Notes under the pieces: model-generated
Told to the model about the DNA's origin: nothing
Seen by the model: only the letters and a program-made list of their open reading frames with translations
The model's database searches: none
Position numbers and translations under genes: made by a program
Shown: positions 23,855 to 33,643 of the stretch, piece by piece
Layout: the number at the start of each line of letters is the position of its first letter
Position numbering within the stretch: position 1 is the first letter of the stretch
NCBI GenBank assembly: GCA_030272585.1
Contig: BSYQ01000005.1
Coordinates: forward strand, 620,001-684,000
Source: Bryopsis sp. KO-2023
Taxonomy: Eukaryota > Chlorophyta > Ulvophyceae > Bryopsidales > Bryopsidaceae
Reading direction: 5' to 3'
Length of the DNA stretch: 64,000 nucleotides

Positions 23855-24478
23855 TCACCTTGGTGTGAATCCAGGGACCACGACGCTGCACAGAACGAAC
23901 ACATCCGACGATGTCTGGATTTCATCGATTTCTACCCGAACCTCTTTTCCGTTGCAACCGAAAAAAATTGTTGGTCGCGAACCGCTCCACTTCCCCACAT
24001 ACCAGCCTTTGCAGTCGCTGTATTTGTCCCTCCTGATGGTAACAGCCCCCCTTTCCTTGATCGTGTAACGTTCTCCACGTTCCCCCAAGTCGTCTGGGGG
24101 ATCGCAAATCGGCTTGCCCGTCGTTTCGGAGAACTTTCCCCAGAAAAGCTTTTCCTGGAGCAAAACCGAAACTGCGGGAGATCGCCGCTCTCTACCGAAA
24201 AAAGGAAACAACGCGTCCACACCATCGCTCGTGATGCTACAAGGGCCAAACATGCTCTGCGAAAATTGTTCCTCAAGCAGTTTTTTGTCTGACCAGCATA
24301 CGAAGTGGTTTCCGAACTTCGCCTTCAGAGGGACGTCTCTGAGGAACCTCGGCTCCACCCCATTTCGAAACTGCGCCACGCTTTTCTTTGAGTCCGTCAA
24401 GCATTGCGAATGGGCTGCGGGCGCTAGGAAACCCCCTGATATAAGCAGAAGCAACGCCACCCTAAAACGCAGTTTCAT
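23855..24478 (-). CDS. Small secreted protein, unknown function
   Basis: I chose the ATG at 24478 rather than the longer ORF start because it begins a clear signal peptide (MKLRFRVALLLLISGGFLAP then AAHSQC). The mature part of about 185 residues carries scattered cysteines (QC, VCW, PC, IC, DCKGW, GCNG, LC), consistent with disulfides in a secreted protein. It ends GFTPR at a TGA that overlaps a possible GTGAGA splice donor, so a further exon is possible. No family recognised. It sits between kinases K1 and K2 on the opposite strand. Confidence 0.55.
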   Translation of the reverse strand: MKLRFRVALLLLISGGFLAPAAHSQCLTDSKKSVAQFRNGVEPRFLRDVPLKAKFGNHFVCWSDKKLLEEQFSQSMFGPCSITSDGVDALFPFFGRERRSPAVSVLLQEKLFWGKFSETTGKPICDPPDDLGERGERYTIKERGAVTIRRDKYSDCKGWYVGKWSGSRPTIFFGCNGKEVRVEIDEIQTSSDVFVLCSVVVPGFTPR

Positions 24479-25254
24479 CCTGCGGGAACAGCTCTTCTCA
24501 CACCCCCCGGGAAAATAGACATGGAAATAGTGCAAGGATAACGAAAACGCTGGTACGAAAAAGCCATCGTCAGACATGCAAGACTCGACATGATTACATA
24601 CACAAACAAGCCGCCAAGGATGGATTCCAGAATGGATTCAACGAGAGCACCGCAGTCAAGACTGCGACTGCCGTGGCATCAGCTTTTTTCGAGGCGTTGG
24701 CCTCATAGTTTATGGGACCTCATAGTTTTTACAGGAGGTGAACGTAGAGAGGACATTTCCAACGGGAGCGCCGACAGCTTGGCGGCTACTCTATGTTTTG
24801 CACTGGTGTGCAGTTCCGTTGCATCCGACCTGTCTCGACCAAGCTGGTCCAACTCCACATCAAGCTGATCCATCTCGATGTCGAGTCGACCGAAAAAGTA
24901 AGGGTCATCTCGATGTCGAGGTGGATTAGCTCAAAGGGGGGGCTGTTTCTAGTTCCGACGTTCCATGTGTCGAGGACGTCTGTGGTTAACCGAGGAAGTC
25001 TTGGGGATTGACAGTCAGACTTTGTTGTTCGAAGGAGATCCAGTTGAAGTATAATATGAGCGCTTGTATGTCTTGCTTTGTAACGTGTTTCCTGCGTTTT
25101 TCACTGGAACATCGTTGGCTAAAACAGGGCCATCTCGACACAGCGATTGTTTACAACACAGTCGGTTGAGGTCGATCTTCCTTTAAATATATTTCCTTTC
25201 GAAAAAGGATCGCTCAAAGCGTCGTCCTTCAACTTCACTCGGCCTATCGCCACT
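24479..25254. other. Intergenic before K2
   Basis: Contains short repeats of ATCTCGATGTCGAG-type sequence at about 24868-24925. Only weak remnants of the upstream block shared by the other kinase copies are visible. Confidence 0.4.
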
Positions 25255-26242
25255 ATGGATGGCTTTCGAAAGCGAATTCGCCTTAGTCAGGTCATAGGCC
25301 CCCTGGGCGATGAGGAGCGTTACCTTCTTATGGTGAGAATAGCGATGCCCGATCTGAAGCCAAAACAAAATGAATCACCACGTAACTCGTCCGTTCCCTT
25401 CTAAGGGACGTGCCGCCTCAGGCTGGCAGATTGCAAAAATATTTTGTTCAGATCGAAGCGAGCTCGAGATCCCGTTTTCGTTGTTCAGGGTCCGGTCGGG
25501 TCGGGTGCGGGTCGGGTCGGGTGGACGTGCCATGAAAACGTTGTAGTTGCGAAAAATAAAGAAGGGAATCTGGTTGCGATCAAGCGATGTGGGCAAGCAA
25601 GATGCCAAACGGACTGTAAGAGTTGTTTTGACACAGGATGAGGTATTCGCAGAGAGGCTGCAACAAAGAATGATCCTCTCGCATCCACACATCGTTGCAT
25701 TGAACGATGTGAGTGCAGCTGTTTGATAAAATGAAAAACGTTGAAAAATAATTTCTTCCTTTCAATTTTCTGTTGAATACAGGGAGCTGCAATGCAATGG
25801 TTGCAATTTGTGGTGAATTTCTTTTCCTTATTGAAAATACCTTCATCCAATTTTTTTCTTCTATTTTTTTATTTTCAGGATTGGCTTGTTTGCACTCATC
25901 AGCAAGTTTTCTTTCTTTCTTTTGCATGAATACTTTTTTCTCAAAAATATCGCTGTGAAGAAGGATTTCAAACTGATTTTGGGCCTGAACTTCACTGCAC
26001 TGGCTGAATTGGAACCTGTGAAGTGTCATGTTTATACCTTAACTAAATTGCTGAGAATCAGTGACTAAAATATTTTTCAATATCAGCTCGCTTGGATGTT
26101 CTGTTGGTGTATGTTCTCTACTAATTGATACGTAAAACCGAATGCTATGTTGGAACATGGAATTCTGTCTTACTCTTTGATCGTGTGCTAACAAAAAATT
26201 CTCCTCTGTGTGTGTGTGTGTTGTGTGTGTGTGTGTTGTGTG

Positions 26243-26277
<35 letters not shown>

Positions 26278-27853
26278 TGATGTTCATTGATTTCCCCTTC
26301 GCCCTTAAAAAAATATGTATTCACATATATCTGAAAAACCATCAGCACTTTTATCGTGAGAATGAGCTTTTCATAGTGCTGCATTTTGCTCCGGGTGGAA
26401 CTCTTCGGTCGTTTCTCCGAAAACACGGATCTCTTTCAGAAGATTGGGCCAGAGGTTTTTTCCAGCAGATTATTCTTGCCTTGGGAGGGTTTTTCCAGCA
26501 GATTATTCTTGTCTTCGAAATTACTCTCACCTTTGGCTATGCACACGAACTGGTAAGGGATCCCTTTCAGTTCCATGCTATGGGAGGAGCCCCTCTTTTC
26601 TCCTTTGCATGCCAATCACCTCCAATTGTCTGAATATATATGGAATAGGTCCCAGTTAGATAATAACGTACGTCAGCTTTTTTTGTTATCCTGCCGCAAA
26701 AAAGCAAGTTTGCCTGTTTGAAAACCTTTTTCATGTTTGCTTGCTATCGTGAATTGAAAGCCTCTTCATGTCTTGTTGCTTTCTGCTGGTTAAATTTAGT
26801 GGTCAATGTTTGTATTACTTTTTTTTTAGGGAATATTCTTCCGGGAGATAAAATTGGAATACATGTTGTTGGAGGACAACAGAGTAATGCTATGTGATCT
26901 TGGGTTTTCAGAGGTACTGTTGATATCAAGACAGAAATAATTAGTTGAAACTGAACATTCAACGTTCGTAGGAAATAGGCATTGTATTTTTGATAATTGT
27001 ATTTGCCGAGCAAAACAAAAGTGAAAGAAGCCATCTGCTTTTCTTTGAAAGCGTTCGTCCCCCGATCTTGCACTTCTCCCTTCTCTTTTTTTCAACCTGT
27101 GGCTGATTCATTAATAGGAGTTATTTTTAGTATTCGAAAAAAAAATCACTGATGTGCTCTGTAGTCCGTTTGGTTTGAAAGTGCATCCTACTCACTGAGT
27201 CCAAACGACCCACACATTGCTCCGGAGCTTCTTCCAGACCCCAATGCCAAAAATTTCAGAAACCCAAGTGTCCCTGAGCATGATGGAAAGGTGAGAGTTC
27301 CATTGACATTACTCATTTGGTGTCCAAATGTCACTCTATTTTTAGACTTGCATGAATAAGTATACTGTGACACAGTGATGACTCTACAGCACATACATCA
27401 TGATCATTGAATTGATTTGTGGATATCTGTTGCAAGGCATCGGATCTCTTCGCTGCTGGCGTGTGCCTTCACGCGATGATATTTGGGAAATATCCAAAGT
27501 GTAGCGACAGCAACGAGCACTATATTTACGACATTAGGGATGGTTCTTCTTTCAACATTCCTTCACATTCAGAAAAGGGTCCAGTATCAGAAGGCTGCCG
27601 TGATTTCGTTGCTGGATTGCTCCGCCCTGACCCTAAGGAAAGACTCACCATGGAGGGAATTCTGTCGCACCCCTGGTTTAATGGAGTGGTGCCCAAAGAA
27701 TTCAGTGAGTTTAACGAGTTCAGATTCGAGAATAAGAAAGATGTCCAGGAAGGCTGTGCTGCAAGGAAAAGGGATATGTTGTCAGTGCTTAGGGAGCGTT
27801 TTGAAAAGCTGAAGCTTGGGATCAAGAATCTGCTGATGCGCCGTGGAAGTTGA
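25255..27853 (+). pseudogene. SnRK2-like kinase K2 (degenerate)
   Basis: The exon order of K1 is recognisable: 25255-25332, 25489-25615, 25637-25708, 26346-26552, 26830-26913, 27165-27290, 27437-27853. Damage is multiple. The glycine loop is replaced by a GGGTC repeat-derived stretch. Intron 2 has shrunk to 21 bases, and splicing or read-through both give a stop. The catalytic motif reads FFREIKLEY, so the catalytic Asp and Asn are Glu and Tyr. Exon 4 carries an in-frame internal duplication of GFFQQIIL with about 16 extra residues. The APE motif and the C-lobe HPWF region remain open. Most likely a pseudogene; if translated from another start, it would be catalytically dead. Confidence 0.75.
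26208..26278. repeat. (TG)n microsatellite in K2 intron 3
   Basis: Alternating TG interrupted by TTG. The equivalent K1 and K4 introns have a much shorter TGTGTGTATGTG tract before exon 4. Confidence 0.8.
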
Positions 27854-28857
27854 TTCGAATCTTGCCACTCTCATTTACTGTGTGCATACAATCCATTTTT
27901 TTTATGAACGATGATATTAGGTGGCACATATGTTAGCTGCTGTTAATTTAAACAGCAGCTAACCCCCCGGGGTGGGTGGGGGGGGGAGGGATGATTGTCC
28001 AGTAGCTGTCTGCTTAATGCCTTCAGATTTTCCCTCTAAAAAAGGAAAATCAACTTTTTTGGAGGACATCAGTTTTCTTTTTCCACAATTCTGGACTTGT
28101 GAATTTTGTATACCATCAGCAGAAAATCGGGCCTACCTATTTAGGAAAAATGGAGCCCTTGCTTTACAGCTCTTTTGGTGGTCGAAATTCTGTGCGACAG
28201 GTGGTAGGAAATGAAAAAAGTACCTCCGTTTCTGAGGTCTTTTTTTCTCCCCAGGGTTTTTTTCTTTATTTCACCACTATTGATGGGGGATGAGTTGGTA
28301 ACAATTATGAGGATTGAAATATTCCTTCGTAGTGATACATGTAATCTCGAGAGAGCTCTATGGTTGTGAGGAGGGACAGTGCTTGTATTCCGATCGATAG
28401 TTACAAACAACAGCTAGTGTTTATGGCAGAAACAAAGAATATGGTCTCCTTTTTTGCAAGTCCGAAACCCCCAGAAAGAAAAGAAACGCCACCCAATTTT
28501 CGTTGATTCCTTTCAAAATAATAAACAAATTTGTTCTTTAAACATGATCTGTTCCATCCACATTATCAGAAAGGATTGCGTTTTGGAGCTGGGCGTTTGC
28601 GGAGTCTTGTTTGATGCTTTGCCCGCGCAGTCTTCTTGATCGGCAAGACCCTCGCCAGCACATACTGTGCAGGTGGTTTAAGTTGCTTTGGCTGAAGAAA
28701 GGCCTGCTAGCAACCAGGTAACAAATTGTTCAGCTAAAAGACGCCTGGTAGTAAGAGAGTTACCTCCCTACCGGAAGCCATCCGATGCATCTCAGCCTGC
28801 CACAAGCTCACACTTGGGGGAAACACACACCTCGAGGCAGCCGTGCGAAAAGCTGTC
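27854..28857. other. Gap between K2 and the NACHT gene
   Basis: AT-rich with a G-run near 27970-27990. No gene recognised. The last in-frame stop before the NACHT frame is TAA at 28735. An upstream exon joined within 28740-28857 cannot be excluded because the frame is open there. Confidence 0.45.
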
Positions 28858-31800
28858 ATGGCATGGTTAGGGGAGCAGACACTGGAGGAGAAACTCAGTA
28901 TCCTGGCTGGTCCTGCAGTAGGACCTGTTTCAGGTGGCTTGTTTAGAAAAATCAATGGAGGTCTTAGACTGGGTTTTGGAGAGGAGTCCCAAGCACCCTG
29001 CTCATGGTACTCAGATTTGGGTTTAGCATTTGGGACCAAAGAGCACCCAGTTTCTGGAAGAGAGGAAGAGGCCTGCCGAGCACTCAGGGCCCACTACCTG
29101 GATGACAACTTTGCGCAAGTGAGATCACTGTTTGACGGCCAGTTTCCCAAACATGTTGATACCCTCGAGTGCCAGCTCATGCTTATCGAGTTAGTTGAGG
29201 ATAATGATCTTCAAGACAGCGCCTGGCAAGACGATTTAAGCACCCATTATGAGCGGCTGAGATATGTCAAAACGCCCATCTCCATGGGGGAGCTCTTTCA
29301 TGATAGAAGTACTCAGCCAGGAAAACCAGTGCGGGAGATTCGTAAGGTGATGTTGGTGGGAAATCCAGGGACGGGTAAGACCACCCTGAGCCGTAAGCTG
29401 GCCTATCGTTGGGCGAAAGGAACGTGGGGTGCAGGGTTTGAGGCTGTGTATGTGCTGCCAGTCCGGGCCTTACAGCAAAGTGCATATGACAACGTGAGCT
29501 TTCGCCGGGCCGAGACCCTCGCTAACGCCATTGTCAGGAACTGCTTTGGTCCGAGGGAGGATGAGGAATACAAGCGTTTGCGGCACCAAACCAGCCAAAT
29601 GCTAAACAAGACCACTACGCTGGTGGTGTTGGATGGGTTGGATGAGCGGTATGGGGCCAGTGAGCTGCTAATTAACCAAGCCAAGTCAGGCAGCCACAAG
29701 CTGCTAATCTTGTCCCGGCCTTATGGTATCGAGGCAGAGCGCTCTTTGGCTGACATAGAAATAGAGCATGTAGGATTTAATGGTGCACAGTTGGAAGCCT
29801 TTGTGCGCCATGAACTATCCCAAGAGCATGGTTCCGAGCTGCTAGCATTCATCCAAGAGCAGCCTGCCATCGGGTTGATAGCTCACGTACCGGTGAACCT
29901 GCAGATCTTGTGTGCCTTGTGGCAGTGGCAAGACATGGGAGGGGGGTCTGGAGTGAATGCAGTGCCTTTGAACAGTAGCCTTCCTGGTCTATACCACAGG
30001 CTTACTGGGTACGTGTGGCATCGATACAAGGAGAAGCACAGGGAGCGGCACTTGCAAGATCAAGACCGCGAGGCACTGTTTGCTGCTTTGGGGCAGATTG
30101 CTGTCCGTGGGATGGAGTGTGGAGAACTAGTGCTCAGCCAGGGGTTGGTAGAAGGGGTGTTGGCAGAGGAAGAGGAGCGAGTCCGGGAAATGCTGAAAGA
30201 TGCTGGTTTCTTGTTGTTACAGGACTTGGGTAAGCAGTACCAGTTTCCACACTTGACGTTCCAGGAGTACTTTGCTGGGCGCTGGCTGGCAAAGCAGCTC
30301 ATGTCCAAGGAACCTAGGGAGCGGGGAAAGGCGGAGAAGTTTTTTTTGAAGCATAAATATGAGCATCAGTTCAGAGAGGCATTCTCATTCATGGCTGGGG
30401 AGGTGAGCAAAAGGCAAGAGGTTGAGGAGATGAAGCAACTCTTGAAGCTGGCGGAAGCTCAGCCCCAAGAAATTATAGGTGTACAACACGCACTGTTGCA
30501 ATTGCGGCTCGTGCATGAGTGGCTGTTTGTTGCCGGGAAAGACTGTGATATGGAGTCAGCCAATCTTGAAGGAGAGTTTCAGATATTCGAGTCCCTAAAG
30601 GGGTGGTTCGAAGAAGGGATAGAGTGGGTACGGCGAGAGGAGGAGTGGTATGAGGGTGATGATGCAGAGCTCCTGGGGGTGCTTACTGCTGGGTTGCGGA
30701 GCTTACGAGCTGATAGATACAGCCCATCCTTGTTAGAACCCCTGCTCAATGCCTGTAAGGATTCAGATCGATGGGTTCGTCATGCTGCCCATGTGGCCCT
30801 AAACAAGTTGGTTGGAGTCTTTCCAGGACAAGCCCCAGCTTTGCTGCAGCCCCTCCTCAATGCCTCCAAGGATCCTGATGTGTGGGTTCGTCGTGCTATC
30901 GTCAAGTCCCTAGGGAAGGTGGCCGAGGCCGTACCAAAACACGGCCCAGCTCTGTTGAAGACCCTTCTGAATGCCTGCAAGGATTCAGATTGGGAAGTTC
31001 ATCGTGTTGCCTTTCAAGCCCTGTGGAAGTTGATTGAGGATGCGCCACAGCAGGCCTCAGGTTTGCTTGATCCTCTGCTCGACACATGCAAGGATTCAGA
31101 TGTGTTGTTTCGCCGTATTGCTGTCAAGGCTCTAGGGAAGGTGGTTGAGGGCGCTCCAAGGCAGGCCTCAATCTTGCTGCAGCCCCTGCTCAACGTGTAC
31201 AAGGATTCAGACTGGGGGGTTCGTGATGCTGCCATCAAAGCCCTAGGTAAGGTGATCGAGGCTGCGCCAGACCAGATCCCAGCCCTAATGGATTGTCTTC
31301 TCGTCGCCTGCAACGATTCAGATATCTGGGTCCGTTCTGCTGCCCTCAACGCCTTGGGGAGGGTGATAGACGTTGTTCCAGGGCAGATCCCAGCCGTGTT
31401 GGAGCCCCTGCTTGATGCCTGTAAGGATCCGGAATGGGAGGTTTGTCGAGCTGCTGTTAAGGCCCTTCAAAAATTGGGGGGGGGGATCAATGCCTGCCAG
31501 ACTTCAAATCACGATGCCCGTTGTGCTTCTGATGAGGCCCAATTGAGTGTAGCTGAGGCTGCACCAGGACACACGTCCAAACTACTGGAATCCATGCTCA
31601 ATGCATGCAGCGATTCAGATGTGGGGGTTCGTTATGGTGTCGTCCAGAGCCTACGGAATGTGGTGAAAGACATGACAGGGAAATCCCCAGCCCAGTTAGG
31701 TCCATTACTCAATGCTTGCAAAGATGTAGATGTGAGAGTTCGTTGTGTTGCCATCGAGGTCTTAGGGAAGGTGGTTGAGGCGGCTTCAGGACAGATGCCA

Positions 31801-32574
31801 ATCCTGGATCCCCTGATCTGTGCTTGTAAGGATTCCAATCGCGATGTTCGTTGTGCTGCTGTCAAGACCATAGGGAAGGTGCTTGAGGGTGTACCAGACC
31901 AGACCCCAGCTCTGCTAAAGCTCATACTCAATGCCTGCAGAGATACAGAATGGGAGGTTCGCCAAGCTTCCCTCGAGGCTTTGGGAAAGGTGGTTGAAGC
32001 CACACCAATCCATGCCCCATCCGTGTTGGAGACTTTGCTCAAGGCCTGCAATGATTCAGTTATGTGGGTTCGCCGTGCTGCCCTGGTGGTCATTGGCAAG
32101 GTGGTGGAGGTTGCGCCAGAACAGGCTTCGATCCTCCTAGAGCCCATGCTCAGTGCTTGCAAGGATTATGAATCCTTGGTTCGTCGCGCAGCTTCCAGGA
32201 TACTGAGGCAGTTTTCTCTCCAGCAACTCATGGATGGTTACTGGGGTACGCATAATCAAGCCTGCATCCCAACGATTGCAGCTCGGCTCTACTACACGCC
32301 TCTCATCATTCGAAGTTCCCCTAAACCGCATCATCAGCGCCTTTTCCTCTACCCCAGAGCGGGGCAGGTGGTAAAGTGGGACATACCCCAAAAAGAAGTG
32401 GAGTTATTTTTGCTGAAAATTCAGATGGCTGCAAAACAAGGTGTTCCGAGAAATGGTGCTACTGAAAATTTGAGGTTTCGACGAAAAGAAACAAATGACA
32501 TCAGAGTTATACCGTGTTTTGGAGGGGGGTGCCAAGCAGTCAAGAGCTTGTTCCGCAGGGCTATGAATCGATAA
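28858..32574 (+). CDS. NACHT NTPase with HEAT repeats, intronless
   Basis: One uninterrupted frame of 1238 residues from the first in-frame ATG. Residues 1-160: no family recognised. NACHT NTPase: P-loop GNPGTGKTT (about 168-176) and Walker B VVLDGLDE (about 254-261). The region to about 500 includes FQEYFAGRWLAKQL, typical of the end of a NACHT module. Residues about 622-1119 are 13 HEAT-type repeats of 37 residues (PLLNACKDSDxxVRxAA, KALGKVVEAAP), plus one truncated unit after a G-run at 31480-31488. The tail (1120-1238) includes LYYTPLIIRS and a Tyr-Pro-Arg-Ala-Gly motif. NACHT proteins are signal-transducing NTPases that oligomerise, often in defence; the HEAT array would be the sensing surface. 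An AATAAA lies at 32633-32638. Lack of introns and a GC-richer composition than the flanks suggest horizontal acquisition or a retrocopy. Confidence 0.85.
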   Translation: MAWLGEQTLEEKLSILAGPAVGPVSGGLFRKINGGLRLGFGEESQAPCSWYSDLGLAFGTKEHPVSGREEEACRALRAHYLDDNFAQVRSLFDGQFPKHVDTLECQLMLIELVEDNDLQDSAWQDDLSTHYERLRYVKTPISMGELFHDRSTQPGKPVREIRKVMLVGNPGTGKTTLSRKLAYRWAKGTWGAGFEAVYVLPVRALQQSAYDNVSFRRAETLANAIVRNCFGPREDEEYKRLRHQTSQMLNKTTTLVVLDGLDERYGASELLINQAKSGSHKLLILSRPYGIEAERSLADIEIEHVGFNGAQLEAFVRHELSQEHGSELLAFIQEQPAIGLIAHVPVNLQILCALWQWQDMGGGSGVNAVPLNSSLPGLYHRLTGYVWHRYKEKHRERHLQDQDREALFAALGQIAVRGMECGELVLSQGLVEGVLAEEEERVREMLKDAGFLLLQDLGKQYQFPHLTFQEYFAGRWLAKQLMSKEPRERGKAEKFFLKHKYEHQFREAFSFMAGEVSKRQEVEEMKQLLKLAEAQPQEIIGVQHALLQLRLVHEWLFVAGKDCDMESANLEGEFQIFESLKGWFEEGIEWVRREEEWYEGDDAELLGVLTAGLRSLRADRYSPSLLEPLLNACKDSDRWVRHAAHVALNKLVGVFPGQAPALLQPLLNASKDPDVWVRRAIVKSLGKVAEAVPKHGPALLKTLLNACKDSDWEVHRVAFQALWKLIEDAPQQASGLLDPLLDTCKDSDVLFRRIAVKALGKVVEGAPRQASILLQPLLNVYKDSDWGVRDAAIKALGKVIEAAPDQIPALMDCLLVACNDSDIWVRSAALNALGRVIDVVPGQIPAVLEPLLDACKDPEWEVCRAAVKALQKLGGGINACQTSNHDARCASDEAQLSVAEAAPGHTSKLLESMLNACSDSDVGVRYGVVQSLRNVVKDMTGKSPAQLGPLLNACKDVDVRVRCVAIEVLGKVVEAASGQMPILDPLICACKDSNRDVRCAAVKTIGKVLEGVPDQTPALLKLILNACRDTEWEVRQASLEALGKVVEATPIHAPSVLETLLKACNDSVMWVRRAALVVIGKVVEVAPEQASILLEPMLSACKDYESLVRRAASRILRQFSLQQLMDGYWGTHNQACIPTIAARLYYTPLIIRSSPKPHHQRLFLYPRAGQVVKWDIPQKEVELFLLKIQMAAKQGVPRNGATENLRFRRKETNDIRVIPCFGGGCQAVKSLFRRAMNR

Positions 32575-33643
32575 GAGCTCCTTCAAATTTGCTTGTTCAT
32601 CTCTAAATCCATCTGAAAGTTTTATCTTCTAGAATAAACTTTGGTTGCAAATATGAATGGAAAAAATGCTTGGGGTTTTTGAGGTAAAGATCCATTTCTA
32701 ATTGAGTGAATTAAGTGAGAGAAGGAAAGTCAGAAAAAGGGAAAAAAATCCACAGGTGACCAGGTTTTCTTGGCACTGTTGAGTAGCAGCAGGGATAAGA
32801 TACTTGCTATTGAATATTGAGCAGTGGATGACTTACAAAGTTATGTGCATTGACTGCATATCGGCAGTGATCTGAACTCACTGTTGATGGTTGGTTGGTC
32901 ACAATTAGGGAGCAGGACATTCCTGTGAATTGAATCCAAATGTGTAATCTTTGTGGTTTGTTTTTCGAGAAAAAAAGAATTGCATGTTGTTGTAGGGTTA
33001 TTGGGTTGATACTGCAACCCATGCACTTGGACGAGTCCGACAATACATGTCGACCTACCGTTTCCAGTTTATCCCCTTTTTTTTTCGAACACCACAATTG
33101 CCGACTCCTCAGCGAAACAATTGACAGTTCCCACAACTCCTTTCTCGACACTGTATAGTTAACTATACAGTGAACGTTCACCTTGAATCACATTTCTCGA
33201 ATCAGTATTTCCACAGCATGCATGCATATGCAGAGGAACAAACAACAAACAAAGGAGACCACATGCAGATGACCGTTACAACCGGTCCTTCCCTCCGAAA
33301 GAATTCTTCACTCAATACAGAATTTCAGGTGACGATGGCAGGAAGAAAAGGTTCTGTTTGTTTGTTTGTTTGCTGTCAAAAAAAACGCTTTCTTCAGTTC
33401 TCAGTGACCATTTTGGTTTCGGCTCCTTGGTGCGCTCACAGCAAAGCACCCCAAATAAATACTGCGTAGGGTGGTGTCACATTGTCTCCGATGCTGCGAC
33501 GTGAGACTCGGGCTGCCGCCCAGAAATGAAAGTACAAATCTCGACCCAGAAAAATTGGACCTTCGCTTGGGAACCCCCCCGCGCGTATCCTGCTCCCATT
33601 CGTGCCCGTCGTGATATCCCCCAGTTTCCATCTGTTCGATACC
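32575..33643. other. Downstream of the NACHT gene and upstream block of K3
   Basis: From about 32800 it matches the upstream blocks of K1 and K4. The CACGTG of K1 and K4 reads GACGTG here (33498-33503), keeping only the ACGT core. Confidence 0.55.
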
